Assembly (NCBI GenBank): GCA_022573065.1 | Contig: JACZUQ010000021.1 | Location: 4,032-9,341, forward strand | Length of the DNA stretch: 5,310 nt | Source of the DNA: Nitrososphaerota archaeon | GTDB taxonomy: Archaea; Thermoproteota; Nitrososphaeria; Nitrososphaerales; Nitrosopumilaceae | Direction: 5' to 3' | Shown: piece after piece, positions 1-5,310 of the stretch | How positions within the stretch are numbered: position 1 is the first letter of the stretch | How the letters are laid out: each line of letters begins with the position of its first letter | Notes under the pieces: generated by a model | What the model was told of the DNA's origin: nothing | The model's input: the letters and a program-made list of their open reading frames with translations, nothing else | Databases searched by the model: none | Position numbers and translations under genes: made by a program

Positions 1-1
1 A

Positions 2-1168
2 GTTGGAGTTAGTAAATCGAAAGTACTTCAATTATTTAATTCAAAAGCTAAGGGAGCAAAAGCACTACACAAACTAAAATCTAATCCAAGTTGGATGATG
101 TCAAGTGTTAATCTTGGAAACAATCTTGCTAATGTAGCGGCATCTGCTCTTGCTACAACTATTGCAATTAGGACATTTGGAAACGATGGTTTAGGGATTG
201 CAATTGGAATAATGACATTTATTATTTTAGTTTTTGGTGAAATTTCTCCAAAAACTTATTGTAATGCAAATGCTACAAAAATTTCCTTAAGATTTGCCCC
301 AATATTACTTGGATTTAGTTATGTTCTTTATCCAATAGTAAAATTATTTGAATTGATTACTAGAGTAATTGTCAAACTAGCAGGAAGTAGCTATTTGCCC
401 CCACCAATTACCGAAGAAGAAATTAAAGATGTTATTGATTTAGGCATGGCTGAAAAAGCTATAGAGAAAGAAGAACATGAGATGATTCACGGAGCTTTAG
501 AATTTGATGATACTGTAATTCGCACAGTCATGACACCAAGGACTAAGATGTTCACTTTGCCTGCCAAGATGATATTATTTGAAGCATTACCACAAATTAA
601 TCAACGTGGTCATTCTAGAATTCCAATTTATGGAAAAAATAAAGACGATATTGTAGGTTTTATTCACGTACGAGATGTTCTAAAAGAGCTAGAAAAAGAC
701 AACAAAATGATAAGTTTAGAACAAATGGCACGAGAACCTGTTTTTGCTTCTCAAGAGAAAATGGTTAGTGGGTTACTCAAAGAAATGAAGGGAAGAAAAA
801 CTCACATGGCCATTGTAATTGATGAACATGGAGGGGTAGAAGGTCTAGTTACATTAGAAGATTTGATTGAAGAAATTGTAGGAGAAATTGAAGACGAGTC
901 AGATAAAGCACGCCCAGTTGAGTATTATAATATTGATCAGCATACAATAATCACTAATGGAGATATTGAAATTGATAAGATTAATCAAATTTTCAAAACA
1001 AACGTTCCTGAGGGAGATGATTATGCTTCATTAAATGGTTTACTTCATGAAAAATTACAAGATATTCCTAAAGAAGGTGATAAAATCGAAATTGACTCAC
1101 TTAGAATTATAGTAGAAAAAGTAACTAAAAATAAACCAGAGAAAATTAGAATTGAAAAAATAAATTAA
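2..1168 (+). CDS. CNNM/CorC-family membrane protein with DUF21, CBS pair and CorC/HlyC domains (5' partial)
   Basis: The reading frame is open from base 2, so the gene begins outside the window; 388 residues are visible. The ATG at 95 is internal, because the 31 codons before it continue the DUF21 domain (charged helix, then the conserved NLGNNLAN motif). Numbering from the first visible residue, hydrophobic membrane segments lie near 43-56, 64-79 and 100-125, with the DUF21 signature FGEISPK at about 78-84. CBS domain 1 (VMTPRTKMF to HVRDVLKEL) is at about 176-231 and CBS domain 2 (REPVFAS to TLEDLIEEIVGEIEDE) at about 243-298. The C-terminal CorC/HlyC domain is at about 306-381. The family is linked to Mg2+ or other divalent-cation export or homeostasis, with the CBS pair binding nucleotide; older names are hemolysin C-like or CorC. 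Only the first membrane helix or so seems missing. The family call is firm; the ion transported is inferred. Confidence 0.93.
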   Translation, partial: VGVSKSKVLQLFNSKAKGAKALHKLKSNPSWMMSSVNLGNNLANVAASALATTIAIRTFGNDGLGIAIGIMTFIILVFGEISPKTYCNANATKISLRFAPILLGFSYVLYPIVKLFELITRVIVKLAGSSYLPPPITEEEIKDVIDLGMAEKAIEKEEHEMIHGALEFDDTVIRTVMTPRTKMFTLPAKMILFEALPQINQRGHSRIPIYGKNKDDIVGFIHVRDVLKELEKDNKMISLEQMAREPVFASQEKMVSGLLKEMKGRKTHMAIVIDEHGGVEGLVTLEDLIEEIVGEIEDESDKARPVEYYNIDQHTIITNGDIEIDKINQIFKTNVPEGDDYASLNGLLHEKLQDIPKEGDKIEIDSLRIIVEKVTKNKPEKIRIEKIN

Positions 1169-2218
1169 TTATTTTTTTGTAAAATGTTCTTCAAGTAATT
1201 TTTTCTTTTCTCCCATATGGAATAATTCTTCGGTGTGCTTCATGGCGTCATCATATTTTTTTTCAAATAGTAATGCTTGCATTAAAATATGATTTTCTGG
1301 AATAACTATTCCTGTTTGATCATCCGAATACATCATTTTGATAGTATCGCCAATAGATTCAAGCATATTTGTATGAATGTGAATCATATTAGTATCCTTG
1401 AAACTAAATTTGATAGAATCGGCATAATCTCTAACTTCTTTTGTTCCTTTAGCAGTATGTAATATAGCAACTCCATATTCATTTTTGAAAATATCTAGAA
1501 ATTCAGATAAATCGGGGGGAGAGTCTTTAAAACGTATATCAAGGATATGCAAATGCATTTGTCTAGTAGGAACTTTGATTGCACGTAAAAATAATGGTGT
1601 ATCTTTTCCCATATAGCTTTTTACATCGTCACCTTGATGTGGATTCTCTGACCATTCAATAGTATCTGTAAGTTCTTTATCAGTTTGATCTAAATCAGCC
1701 CATCGTCTAACTAATGTTATATCGAATCTGAGTATTCTGTCACCATATTTTTCACGAAGTGGTTGTAAAATTTTTCCCATTCCAGTTACGTTGCAACTTC
1801 CCTGCATTACATGTTTTTTCCCTATTGCATGTTTGTAATTTACACGTGAATTAAATAACAAATCAGATACAGCTTTTTCGCCATAAACTGTTTCTCCGCC
1901 TTGATAAATTGCCTTGATATTTTTTGGTTCGTAAAGGTTTTTTTTATTCAAAAATCCCTGACCAGATGGAGATGCATCAATTACTAAATCACACTCATCT
2001 AATGCTGTTTCTATAGTACCTGAAATTTTATAATTTTTAAAGGAATCTTTCTTACTCTCAGGAACATAGACTGAAAATCCATTAGAAATTGCACGATTAA
2101 CTTTTTCGTTAGGAGAATATTTTCCAACACCTAAAACTTCAATTTCAGGATCATCTTTAATAAATTTAGAAATTCTACTGCCAATGGAGCCATAACCATT
2201 TATGAAAACCTTCTTCAC
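1169..2218 (-). CDS. gap: Type II (archaeal) glyceraldehyde-3-phosphate dehydrogenase, phosphorylating
   Basis: This 349-residue cytoplasmic enzyme interconverts glyceraldehyde-3-phosphate and 1,3-bisphosphoglycerate with NAD(P). In an autotrophic archaeon it would mainly serve gluconeogenesis. The N-terminal Rossmann motif INGYGSIGSRI is at residues 6-16. DASPSGQGF and the KAIYQGGE segment (about 102-109) are typical of the archaeal type II family. The catalytic cysteine is C142 in QGSCNVTGMG, and the conserved histidine is H222 or H224 in MHLHILDIRF. The length is slightly above the roughly 335-345 residues usual for the family. The start is GTG at 2218-2216; an in-frame TAA at 2236-2234 and no ATG between leave GTG as the only sensible start, and it gives the standard N-terminus. 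An out-of-frame AUG followed directly by UGA overlaps it. No Shine-Dalgarno motif is visible. The gene is divergent from the DsbA-like gene and abuts the CNNM/CorC gene tail to tail. Confidence 0.95.
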   Translation of the reverse strand: MKKVFINGYGSIGSRISKFIKDDPEIEVLGVGKYSPNEKVNRAISNGFSVYVPESKKDSFKNYKISGTIETALDECDLVIDASPSGQGFLNKKNLYEPKNIKAIYQGGETVYGEKAVSDLLFNSRVNYKHAIGKKHVMQGSCNVTGMGKILQPLREKYGDRILRFDITLVRRWADLDQTDKELTDTIEWSENPHQGDDVKSYMGKDTPLFLRAIKVPTRQMHLHILDIRFKDSPPDLSEFLDIFKNEYGVAILHTAKGTKEVRDYADSIKFSFKDTNMIHIHTNMLESIGDTIKMMYSDDQTGIVIPENHILMQALLFEKKYDDAMKHTEELFHMGEKKKLLEEHFTKK

Positions 2219-2240
2219 ATGGTTTCTAAAATTTTACCAT

Positions 2241-2248
2241 TTATTTAG
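2241..2248 (-). promoter_or_regulatory. TATA-like box for the GAPDH gene
   Basis: Read on the minus strand this is CTAAATAA; its first base lies 30 bases before the GTG start. That spacing fits an archaeal TATA box for a leaderless or nearly leaderless transcript, and no Shine-Dalgarno motif precedes the GTG. It mirrors a CTAAAT box on the other strand serving the divergent gene. The call rests on position and composition only. Confidence 0.4.
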
Positions 2249-2265
2249 ATTACACAAACAAAGAA

Positions 2266-2273
2266 CTAAATCT
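2266..2273 (+). promoter_or_regulatory. TATA-like box for the DsbA-like gene
   Basis: CTAAATCT begins 31 bases before the ATG at 2297, the spacing expected for an archaeal TATA box and a leaderless transcript. No Shine-Dalgarno sequence precedes the ATG. It shares the CTAAAT core and spacing of the divergent GAPDH promoter. In so A+T-rich a region, chance occurrence is possible. Confidence 0.4.
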
Positions 2274-2296
2274 ATCCTAAAATAGCACAGATTTGA

Positions 2297-3079
2297 ATGG
2301 AAGAATCCACTTTAGATAATACAAACGAGGTTTCTCCTCAGTCTAGTCCGTCTACCACTCCCACTCCTAAAACATCACGAGGTTTACATGGACCATCTTT
2401 AGGAATTGGCGCAGGAATTGCCATTGTTTCAATAATTTCAGCCTTTTTAGCTGTTAGTGTTATAGATATTAATCCAGAATTACAATTTGAGGAAAATACA
2501 CCAAAACCCCAAACTGCAGGTAATGCTATGACATTATTTACAGCAAATGCATCCCCTTATCTTGGAAATGAGGATGCGCCAATTACTCTTATAGAATTTG
2601 GAGATTACCAGTGTTTATTTTGTAACAAGTTTTTCCATGAAACTGAAGCAAGTATCTTGAAAAATTATGTGGAAACTGGTAAAGTCAAAATTATTTTCAA
2701 AGATTTCACAATTATTGGTCCAGATTCTATTGTAGCAGCTAATGCAGCTCATTGTGCCGAAGATCAGGGTAAATTTTGGGAGTATCATGATGAATTGTAT
2801 AACAATTGGGCTGGAGAGAATAATGGTTGGGCCTCATCTGAAAATTTAGTAAAATTTGCCCAAAACATTAGGCTAAATGAAGAAGAATTCAATCAGTGTA
2901 TGAGTGATGGAAAATACAAGCAATTAGTTACTGCAAGTAGTAATGATGCAAAAAATCTTGGGATCACAGGCACTCCTGCATTTTTTGTAATTGGTCCAGA
3001 TAATCAGGTTACACGGATCTCCGGTGCTCAACCATACGAAGTTTTTCATAATATTTTCCAAGCGGAATTACAAAAATAG
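2297..3079 (+). CDS. Membrane-anchored DsbA-like thioredoxin-fold protein (thiol-disulfide oxidoreductase)
   Basis: The 260-residue protein has a short cytoplasmic tail rich in Ser, Thr and Pro (residues 1-33), one hydrophobic anchor or uncleaved signal segment (about 34-56), a linker, and a DsbA/thioredoxin_4-type domain from about residue 80 to the end. The active site is CLFC (C106, C109) in FGDYQCLFCNKFF, and the cis-proline is P227 in GITGTPAFFV. The conserved HCAEDQGKFWEYHDELY segment follows at 152-168. Two further cysteines, C153 and C201, occur in contexts common in this family and may form a second disulfide. It should act outside the membrane, making, reducing or shuffling disulfides in surface or secreted proteins; direction and substrates cannot be read from sequence. 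The anchor has no lipobox cysteine. The gene stands alone, divergent from GAPDH, with its own TATA-like box. Confidence 0.9.
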   Translation: MEESTLDNTNEVSPQSSPSTTPTPKTSRGLHGPSLGIGAGIAIVSIISAFLAVSVIDINPELQFEENTPKPQTAGNAMTLFTANASPYLGNEDAPITLIEFGDYQCLFCNKFFHETEASILKNYVETGKVKIIFKDFTIIGPDSIVAANAAHCAEDQGKFWEYHDELYNNWAGENNGWASSENLVKFAQNIRLNEEEFNQCMSDGKYKQLVTASSNDAKNLGITGTPAFFVIGPDNQVTRISGAQPYEVFHNIFQAELQK

Positions 3080-3090
3080 TAGGTTTTCCA

Positions 3091-3107
3091 AGAATTTTTA
3101 AAAAAAT
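3091..3107 (+). terminator. Possible T-run terminator after the DsbA-like gene
   Basis: A run of five T bases (3095-3099) lies 15 bases past the TAA stop, followed by a run of A bases. Archaeal RNA polymerase can terminate on T-runs without a hairpin. Runs of this length are common in such A+T-rich DNA, so support is weak. Confidence 0.25.
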
Positions 3108-3126
3108 ACCAAAATTATCAAATCTT

Positions 3127-3151
3127 GCCTAATTTGTGACACATGTTAGGC
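3127..3151. promoter_or_regulatory. 25-base imperfect palindrome upstream of the HMG-CoA synthase promoter, possible operator
   Basis: Outer arms GCCTAA (3127-3132) and TTAGGC (3146-3151) are perfect inverted copies. The core TGTGACACA (3135-3143) is itself a palindrome about the same central base, 3139. Ten of twelve base pairs match; only the two pairs between arm and core do not. It ends 8 bases before the TATA-like box at 3160 and is centred about 50 bases before the HMG-CoA synthase ATG. That position suits the site of a dimeric transcription factor upstream of the BRE/TATA. It is more G+C-rich than its surroundings. The regulator is unknown. Confidence 0.5.
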
Positions 3152-3159
3152 CCAATACC

Positions 3160-3167
3160 TTTATGTA
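3160..3167 (+). promoter_or_regulatory. TATA-like box for HMG-CoA synthase
   Basis: TTTATGTA starts 29 bases before the ATG at 3189. This matches the archaeal TATA position for transcription beginning at or next to the start codon. No Shine-Dalgarno motif is present between it and the ATG, which agrees with a leaderless messenger. Confidence 0.5.
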
Positions 3168-3188
3168 CGAATTGGAAATGGCTAGCTC

Positions 3189-4583
3189 ATGGCAGCAGGT
3201 ATAGATGACATAGGGATCTATATTCCTAGATTATACGTTGATGCGACAGATTTTGCCAAAGCTAGAGGTGTAGATCCTGCAAAACTGGTAAAAGGTTTAG
3301 GGATTTCCCAGATGGCCATGGTCGATACTAATCAAGACCCCGCCTGTTTAGCTGCAAATGCATGCTTGAGAGTTATGAAAAAAAATAATTTGTCACCAGA
3401 TGATATTGGCAGGCTCTATGTTTCTACAGAATCAGCATTTGATGAATCAAAAGCAATGAACTCGTATGTTATTGGAATGCTAGAACAAGTTTACGGAAGT
3501 GATTCTTTTGAGCATTGTGGGGGTGTTGAGACAAAATTTGCATGTGTGAGTGGCTCATATGCATTGTACGATAATGCTAATTGGATTAGAGCGGGAGAGG
3601 CTGAGGGAAAGAATGCTTTAGTGGTAGTTTCAGATATTGCAAAATATGATCTTGGTTCTAGTGGAGAGTTAACTCAGGGAGCAGGAGCAATAGCAATGCT
3701 GTTAAATGATAGTCCGCGACTTATTACTTTTGATCCTAAAGTTACTGCAACTTCAATTAAAGATGAATATGATTTTTACAGACCTTTTGGAAAAGAAACA
3801 CCTATTGTTCATGGCCAATATTCAAATTTACTGTATCTAATTCAAGTTAAAACTGCACTAATGGCCTATAAGAAAAAAGCATTAGCACAAGGAATTATAA
3901 AATTAAAAGAAGGAGAATCAATTTTAGATTATATTGATTACATATGCATGCATCTTCCATATAGCAATATGGGTAAAAAAGCATTGGCATATCTGGTAAG
4001 ACATGAATGGAGAGGATTACCCAGATGGAAAAAAATTATTGAACAAATTGGAATGGAAGAACCTGTTCCAAAAGATCCACGTGGAACGATAGAATCAGTT
4101 CTGGGAGATACAGAGTTTATGTCAAAAGATCATGAATTTACAAAACTATTTACAAAAACAGAAGAATTTCAAGACATCTATGAATCAAAAATTGCCAGTT
4201 CATTAATTGGTTCAACAATGATTGGAAATCTATACACTGCTTCACTTTATCTTGGTTTTAGAAGTGCATTAGAGTTTGAATTCCAGAAAGGAATTGATTT
4301 AGAAGGCAAACGTTTTGGATTTGGTTCTTATGGAAGTGGAGCTAGTGCCATGGTATTTAGTGGAGTTATTCAACCAGGTTACAAAGAAATTGTAAAAGAC
4401 ATGAATTTAGAAACAGAAATTGGCCCAAGAAAGAAGCTGAGTCTAGAAGAATACGAGGAAATTCATGAGAACAAACGCGCCCGCACCGATAGTATTCTTG
4501 AGGGAAAAGAAGAATTCATTTTAGTAGACATAAAAACTATTGCTGAAAGCAGAGGCGAACGTAAATACCGTTTCAATGAATAA
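3189..4583 (+). CDS. mvaS: Hydroxymethylglutaryl-CoA synthase (mevalonate pathway), bacterial/eukaryotic-type
   Basis: This 464-residue cytoplasmic enzyme condenses acetyl-CoA with acetoacetyl-CoA to HMG-CoA, the precursor of mevalonate and of archaeal isoprenoid lipids. The fold is a thiolase-like duplication. Expected catalytic residues are E81 (VSTESAFD), C119 (KFACVSGSYAL) and H255 (CMHLPYSNMGKKAL). Other family landmarks are NQD (48-50), DLGSSGELTQGAGA (154-167), YDFYRPFG (194-201), GNLYTASLY (346-354) and GFGSYGSGASA (377-387). The length and these motifs resemble bacterial MvaS and eukaryotic HMGCS more than the roughly 350-residue enzyme of many other archaea. Residues about 270-335 and the C-terminal part from 400 are extra relative to short forms. 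The start is fixed by an in-frame TAG at 3183-3185. A gene 12 bases downstream probably shares its messenger. No thiolase or DUF35 partner adjoins it here. Confidence 0.95.
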   Translation: MAAGIDDIGIYIPRLYVDATDFAKARGVDPAKLVKGLGISQMAMVDTNQDPACLAANACLRVMKKNNLSPDDIGRLYVSTESAFDESKAMNSYVIGMLEQVYGSDSFEHCGGVETKFACVSGSYALYDNANWIRAGEAEGKNALVVVSDIAKYDLGSSGELTQGAGAIAMLLNDSPRLITFDPKVTATSIKDEYDFYRPFGKETPIVHGQYSNLLYLIQVKTALMAYKKKALAQGIIKLKEGESILDYIDYICMHLPYSNMGKKALAYLVRHEWRGLPRWKKIIEQIGMEEPVPKDPRGTIESVLGDTEFMSKDHEFTKLFTKTEEFQDIYESKIASSLIGSTMIGNLYTASLYLGFRSALEFEFQKGIDLEGKRFGFGSYGSGASAMVFSGVIQPGYKEIVKDMNLETEIGPRKKLSLEEYEEIHENKRARTDSILEGKEEFILVDIKTIAESRGERKYRFNE

Positions 4584-4595
4584 AATTTTAATTTT

Positions 4596-5150
4596 ATGGA
4601 TACTACTTCGCCTATAAAAGATATCTTATATCAAGAAATAACTAATATTTCAGAAGATAAAATTCAATTAGAAATTTCTAAAAATAATAGTTCTAAAATA
4701 ATATCTCAAATAATTTCTAAATGCTATACAAAAATTCAAAAAATTAGCACTAGTATTGATGAAGATTTGGGAATTTTTGCTGAGGGTCTAATGCATTATC
4801 TGTTAACGGCATCATTAATTCCTAGTCAAAGAAAGATCTCAAAAAACAATGTAGAGATCGATATTGTTATTCCTGATATTTTAACACTAAATTCAAGCCC
4901 AAAAGATTCGCTGATAATTTTATTTCCAAAATCAAAAAATGAGAATTTGATTAAGAAAAGAATTTTAGAATTAGAAACAATTCAACCTATAAAAGAAAAT
5001 ATCTGGTTAGTGCTACATCATAATTTACAATTTAAAAATCAAACTTATTTTATTCAGAATGATGATAATTCATTAAACAAAATATTGAATGACATAAACA
5101 AATTTTACTCTTCAAGAAAACAAAATAAATTAAAAATTATGAAATCCTAA
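4596..5150 (+). CDS. Conserved-looking hypothetical protein, possibly a divergent PD-(D/E)XK nuclease-like fold
   Basis: I do not recognise this 184-residue protein. It is soluble, with no signal peptide or membrane segment, and rich in Ile, Lys, Asn and Ser. Its middle part is laid out like the restriction-endonuclease-like core of Holliday-junction resolvase and YraN-type proteins. A helix FAEGLMHYLL carries E63, then comes SQRKISKNNVEIDIVIPD (77-94) with E87 and D89, then a strand LIILFPK ending in K112, a basic helix (about 117-128) and a strand NIWLVLHH (135-142). The acidic residue expected two places before the lysine is F110, so activity, if the fold is right, may be lost or altered. 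The ATG lies 12 bases after the HMG-CoA synthase stop with no Shine-Dalgarno motif or separate TATA box evident, so co-transcription is likely. A real gene is likely; the function is unknown. Confidence 0.72.
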   Translation: MDTTSPIKDILYQEITNISEDKIQLEISKNNSSKIISQIISKCYTKIQKISTSIDEDLGIFAEGLMHYLLTASLIPSQRKISKNNVEIDIVIPDILTLNSSPKDSLIILFPKSKNENLIKKRILELETIQPIKENIWLVLHHNLQFKNQTYFIQNDDNSLNKILNDINKFYSSRKQNKLKIMKS

Positions 5151-5167
5151 TTTTATATAAATTTTTT
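5151..5167. terminator. A+T-only convergent gap, possible bidirectional terminator
   Basis: The gap between the plus-strand stop at 5150 and the minus-strand stop at 5168-5166 is made only of A and T. It holds a perfect 10-base palindrome TTTATATAAA (5152-5161) and a six-T run (5162-5167) on the plus strand, whose last two bases lie in the minus-strand stop codon. Plus-strand transcripts could end at the T-run. The minus-strand signal is weaker. Confidence 0.3.
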
Positions 5168-5309
5168 ATTGAAATAATGAATCAAAATCAATTTCATTAG
5201 CAATAGTTTTTGAAAGTTGTTCTAGATTAAATTTTTCAAAGTATGGAATTGAACCAATAACAGCAATATTTGTCAACTCTTCAAGATCCCTTTTAAGAAC
5301 ATCTAATGA
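5166..5309 (-). CDS. C-terminal end of a minus-strand gene, possibly dethiobiotin synthase (partial)
   Basis: An open frame on the minus strand enters from the right edge and runs 47 codons to a TAA at 5168-5166. The visible residues begin SLDVLKRDLEELTNIAVIGS, followed by IPYFEKF, a helix-like LEQLSKTIANEI and the end DFDSLFQ. The pattern of a leucine-rich helix, then a strand ending in IGSIPYF, then a last helix, resembles the C-terminus of P-loop synthetases of the BioD (dethiobiotin synthase) type, where a phrase like 'PVLGVIPY' is common. Related P-loop enzymes such as cobyrinate synthases could look similar. That the frame is coding is likely, given its composition and the tight convergent spacing to the preceding gene. 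The product name is a guess from a short stretch. Confidence 0.5.
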   Translation of the reverse strand, partial: SLDVLKRDLEELTNIAVIGSIPYFEKFNLEQLSKTIANEIDFDSLFQ

Positions 5310-5310
5310 A

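Noticed and set aside
95..97. ATG as the start of the CNNM/CorC gene
   Set aside because: The frame is open to base 2 and the upstream 31 codons fit the DUF21 domain, so this methionine is internal and the true start is outside the window.
2226..2240. Five-codon minus-strand frame (ATG to TAG) upstream of GAPDH as a leader peptide
   Set aside because: It lies between the TATA-like box and the start codon, mostly upstream of the expected leaderless transcription start, and is too short to distinguish from chance.
3127..3151. The palindrome as an intrinsic hairpin terminator for the DsbA-like gene
   Set aside because: No T-run follows it, the centre leaves little room for an RNA loop, and its placement next to the downstream TATA-like box suits a DNA-binding site better.
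3178..3180. ATG 11 bases before the HMG-CoA synthase start as an alternative start
   Set aside because: It is out of frame, and an in-frame TAG at 3183-3185 blocks any upstream extension of the HMG-CoA synthase frame.
5152..5161. Ten-base palindrome TTTATATAAA as an operator
   Set aside because: It is pure A+T in a pure A+T gap between convergent genes, where such palindromes arise easily and no promoter is expected.
1..5310. Mobile elements, CRISPR arrays, tRNA or rRNA genes
   Set aside because: No tandem or spaced repeats, transposase-like proteins, terminal inverted repeats or structural RNA signatures were seen; nearly all bases are in genes with short gaps.

Overview
This A+T-rich window most likely comes from an ammonia-oxidising archaeon of the Nitrososphaerota (Thaumarchaeota), probably of the Nitrosopumilus kind. 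The evidence is an archaeal type II glyceraldehyde-3-phosphate dehydrogenase, a membrane-anchored DsbA-like protein (a family I recall as expanded in this phylum), a long HMG-CoA synthase, no clear Shine-Dalgarno motifs, and TATA-like boxes about 25-30 bases before start codons, as expected for leaderless archaeal transcripts. The assignment rests on gene content and style, not on a database search.

Layout, left to right: (1) positions 2-1168, plus strand, a CNNM/CorC-family membrane protein (DUF21, paired CBS domains, CorC/HlyC domain) whose 5' end lies outside the window; (2) positions 1169-2218, minus strand, type II GAPDH starting with GTG and meeting gene 1 tail to tail with no base between the stop codons; (3) a 78-base divergent promoter region; (4) positions 2297-3079, plus strand, a membrane-anchored extracytoplasmic DsbA-like thioredoxin-fold protein; (5) a 109-base intergenic stretch with a T-run, a 25-base imperfect palindrome and a TATA-like box; (6) positions 3189-4583, plus strand, HMG-CoA synthase; (7) positions 4596-5150, plus strand, an unrecognised 184-residue protein 12 bases downstream and probably co-transcribed; (8) a short A+T-rich convergent gap; (9) positions 5166-5309, minus strand, the last 47 codons of a gene that may encode dethiobiotin synthase.

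The genes are mostly housekeeping and do not form one pathway. GAPDH serves gluconeogenesis/glycolysis. HMG-CoA synthase feeds the mevalonate route to isoprenoid membrane lipids and draws on acetoacetyl-CoA, which is also an intermediate of the 3-hydroxypropionate/4-hydroxybutyrate carbon fixation cycle of these archaea. The CNNM/CorC protein probably handles divalent cations at the membrane, and the DsbA-like protein handles thiol/disulfide chemistry outside it. I see no mobile element, CRISPR array, tRNA or rRNA.

The points most worth a second look are the palindrome placed just upstream of the HMG-CoA synthase promoter, the bacterial/eukaryotic-type character of that synthase, and a possible degenerate PD-(D/E)XK nuclease fold in the unrecognised downstream protein.
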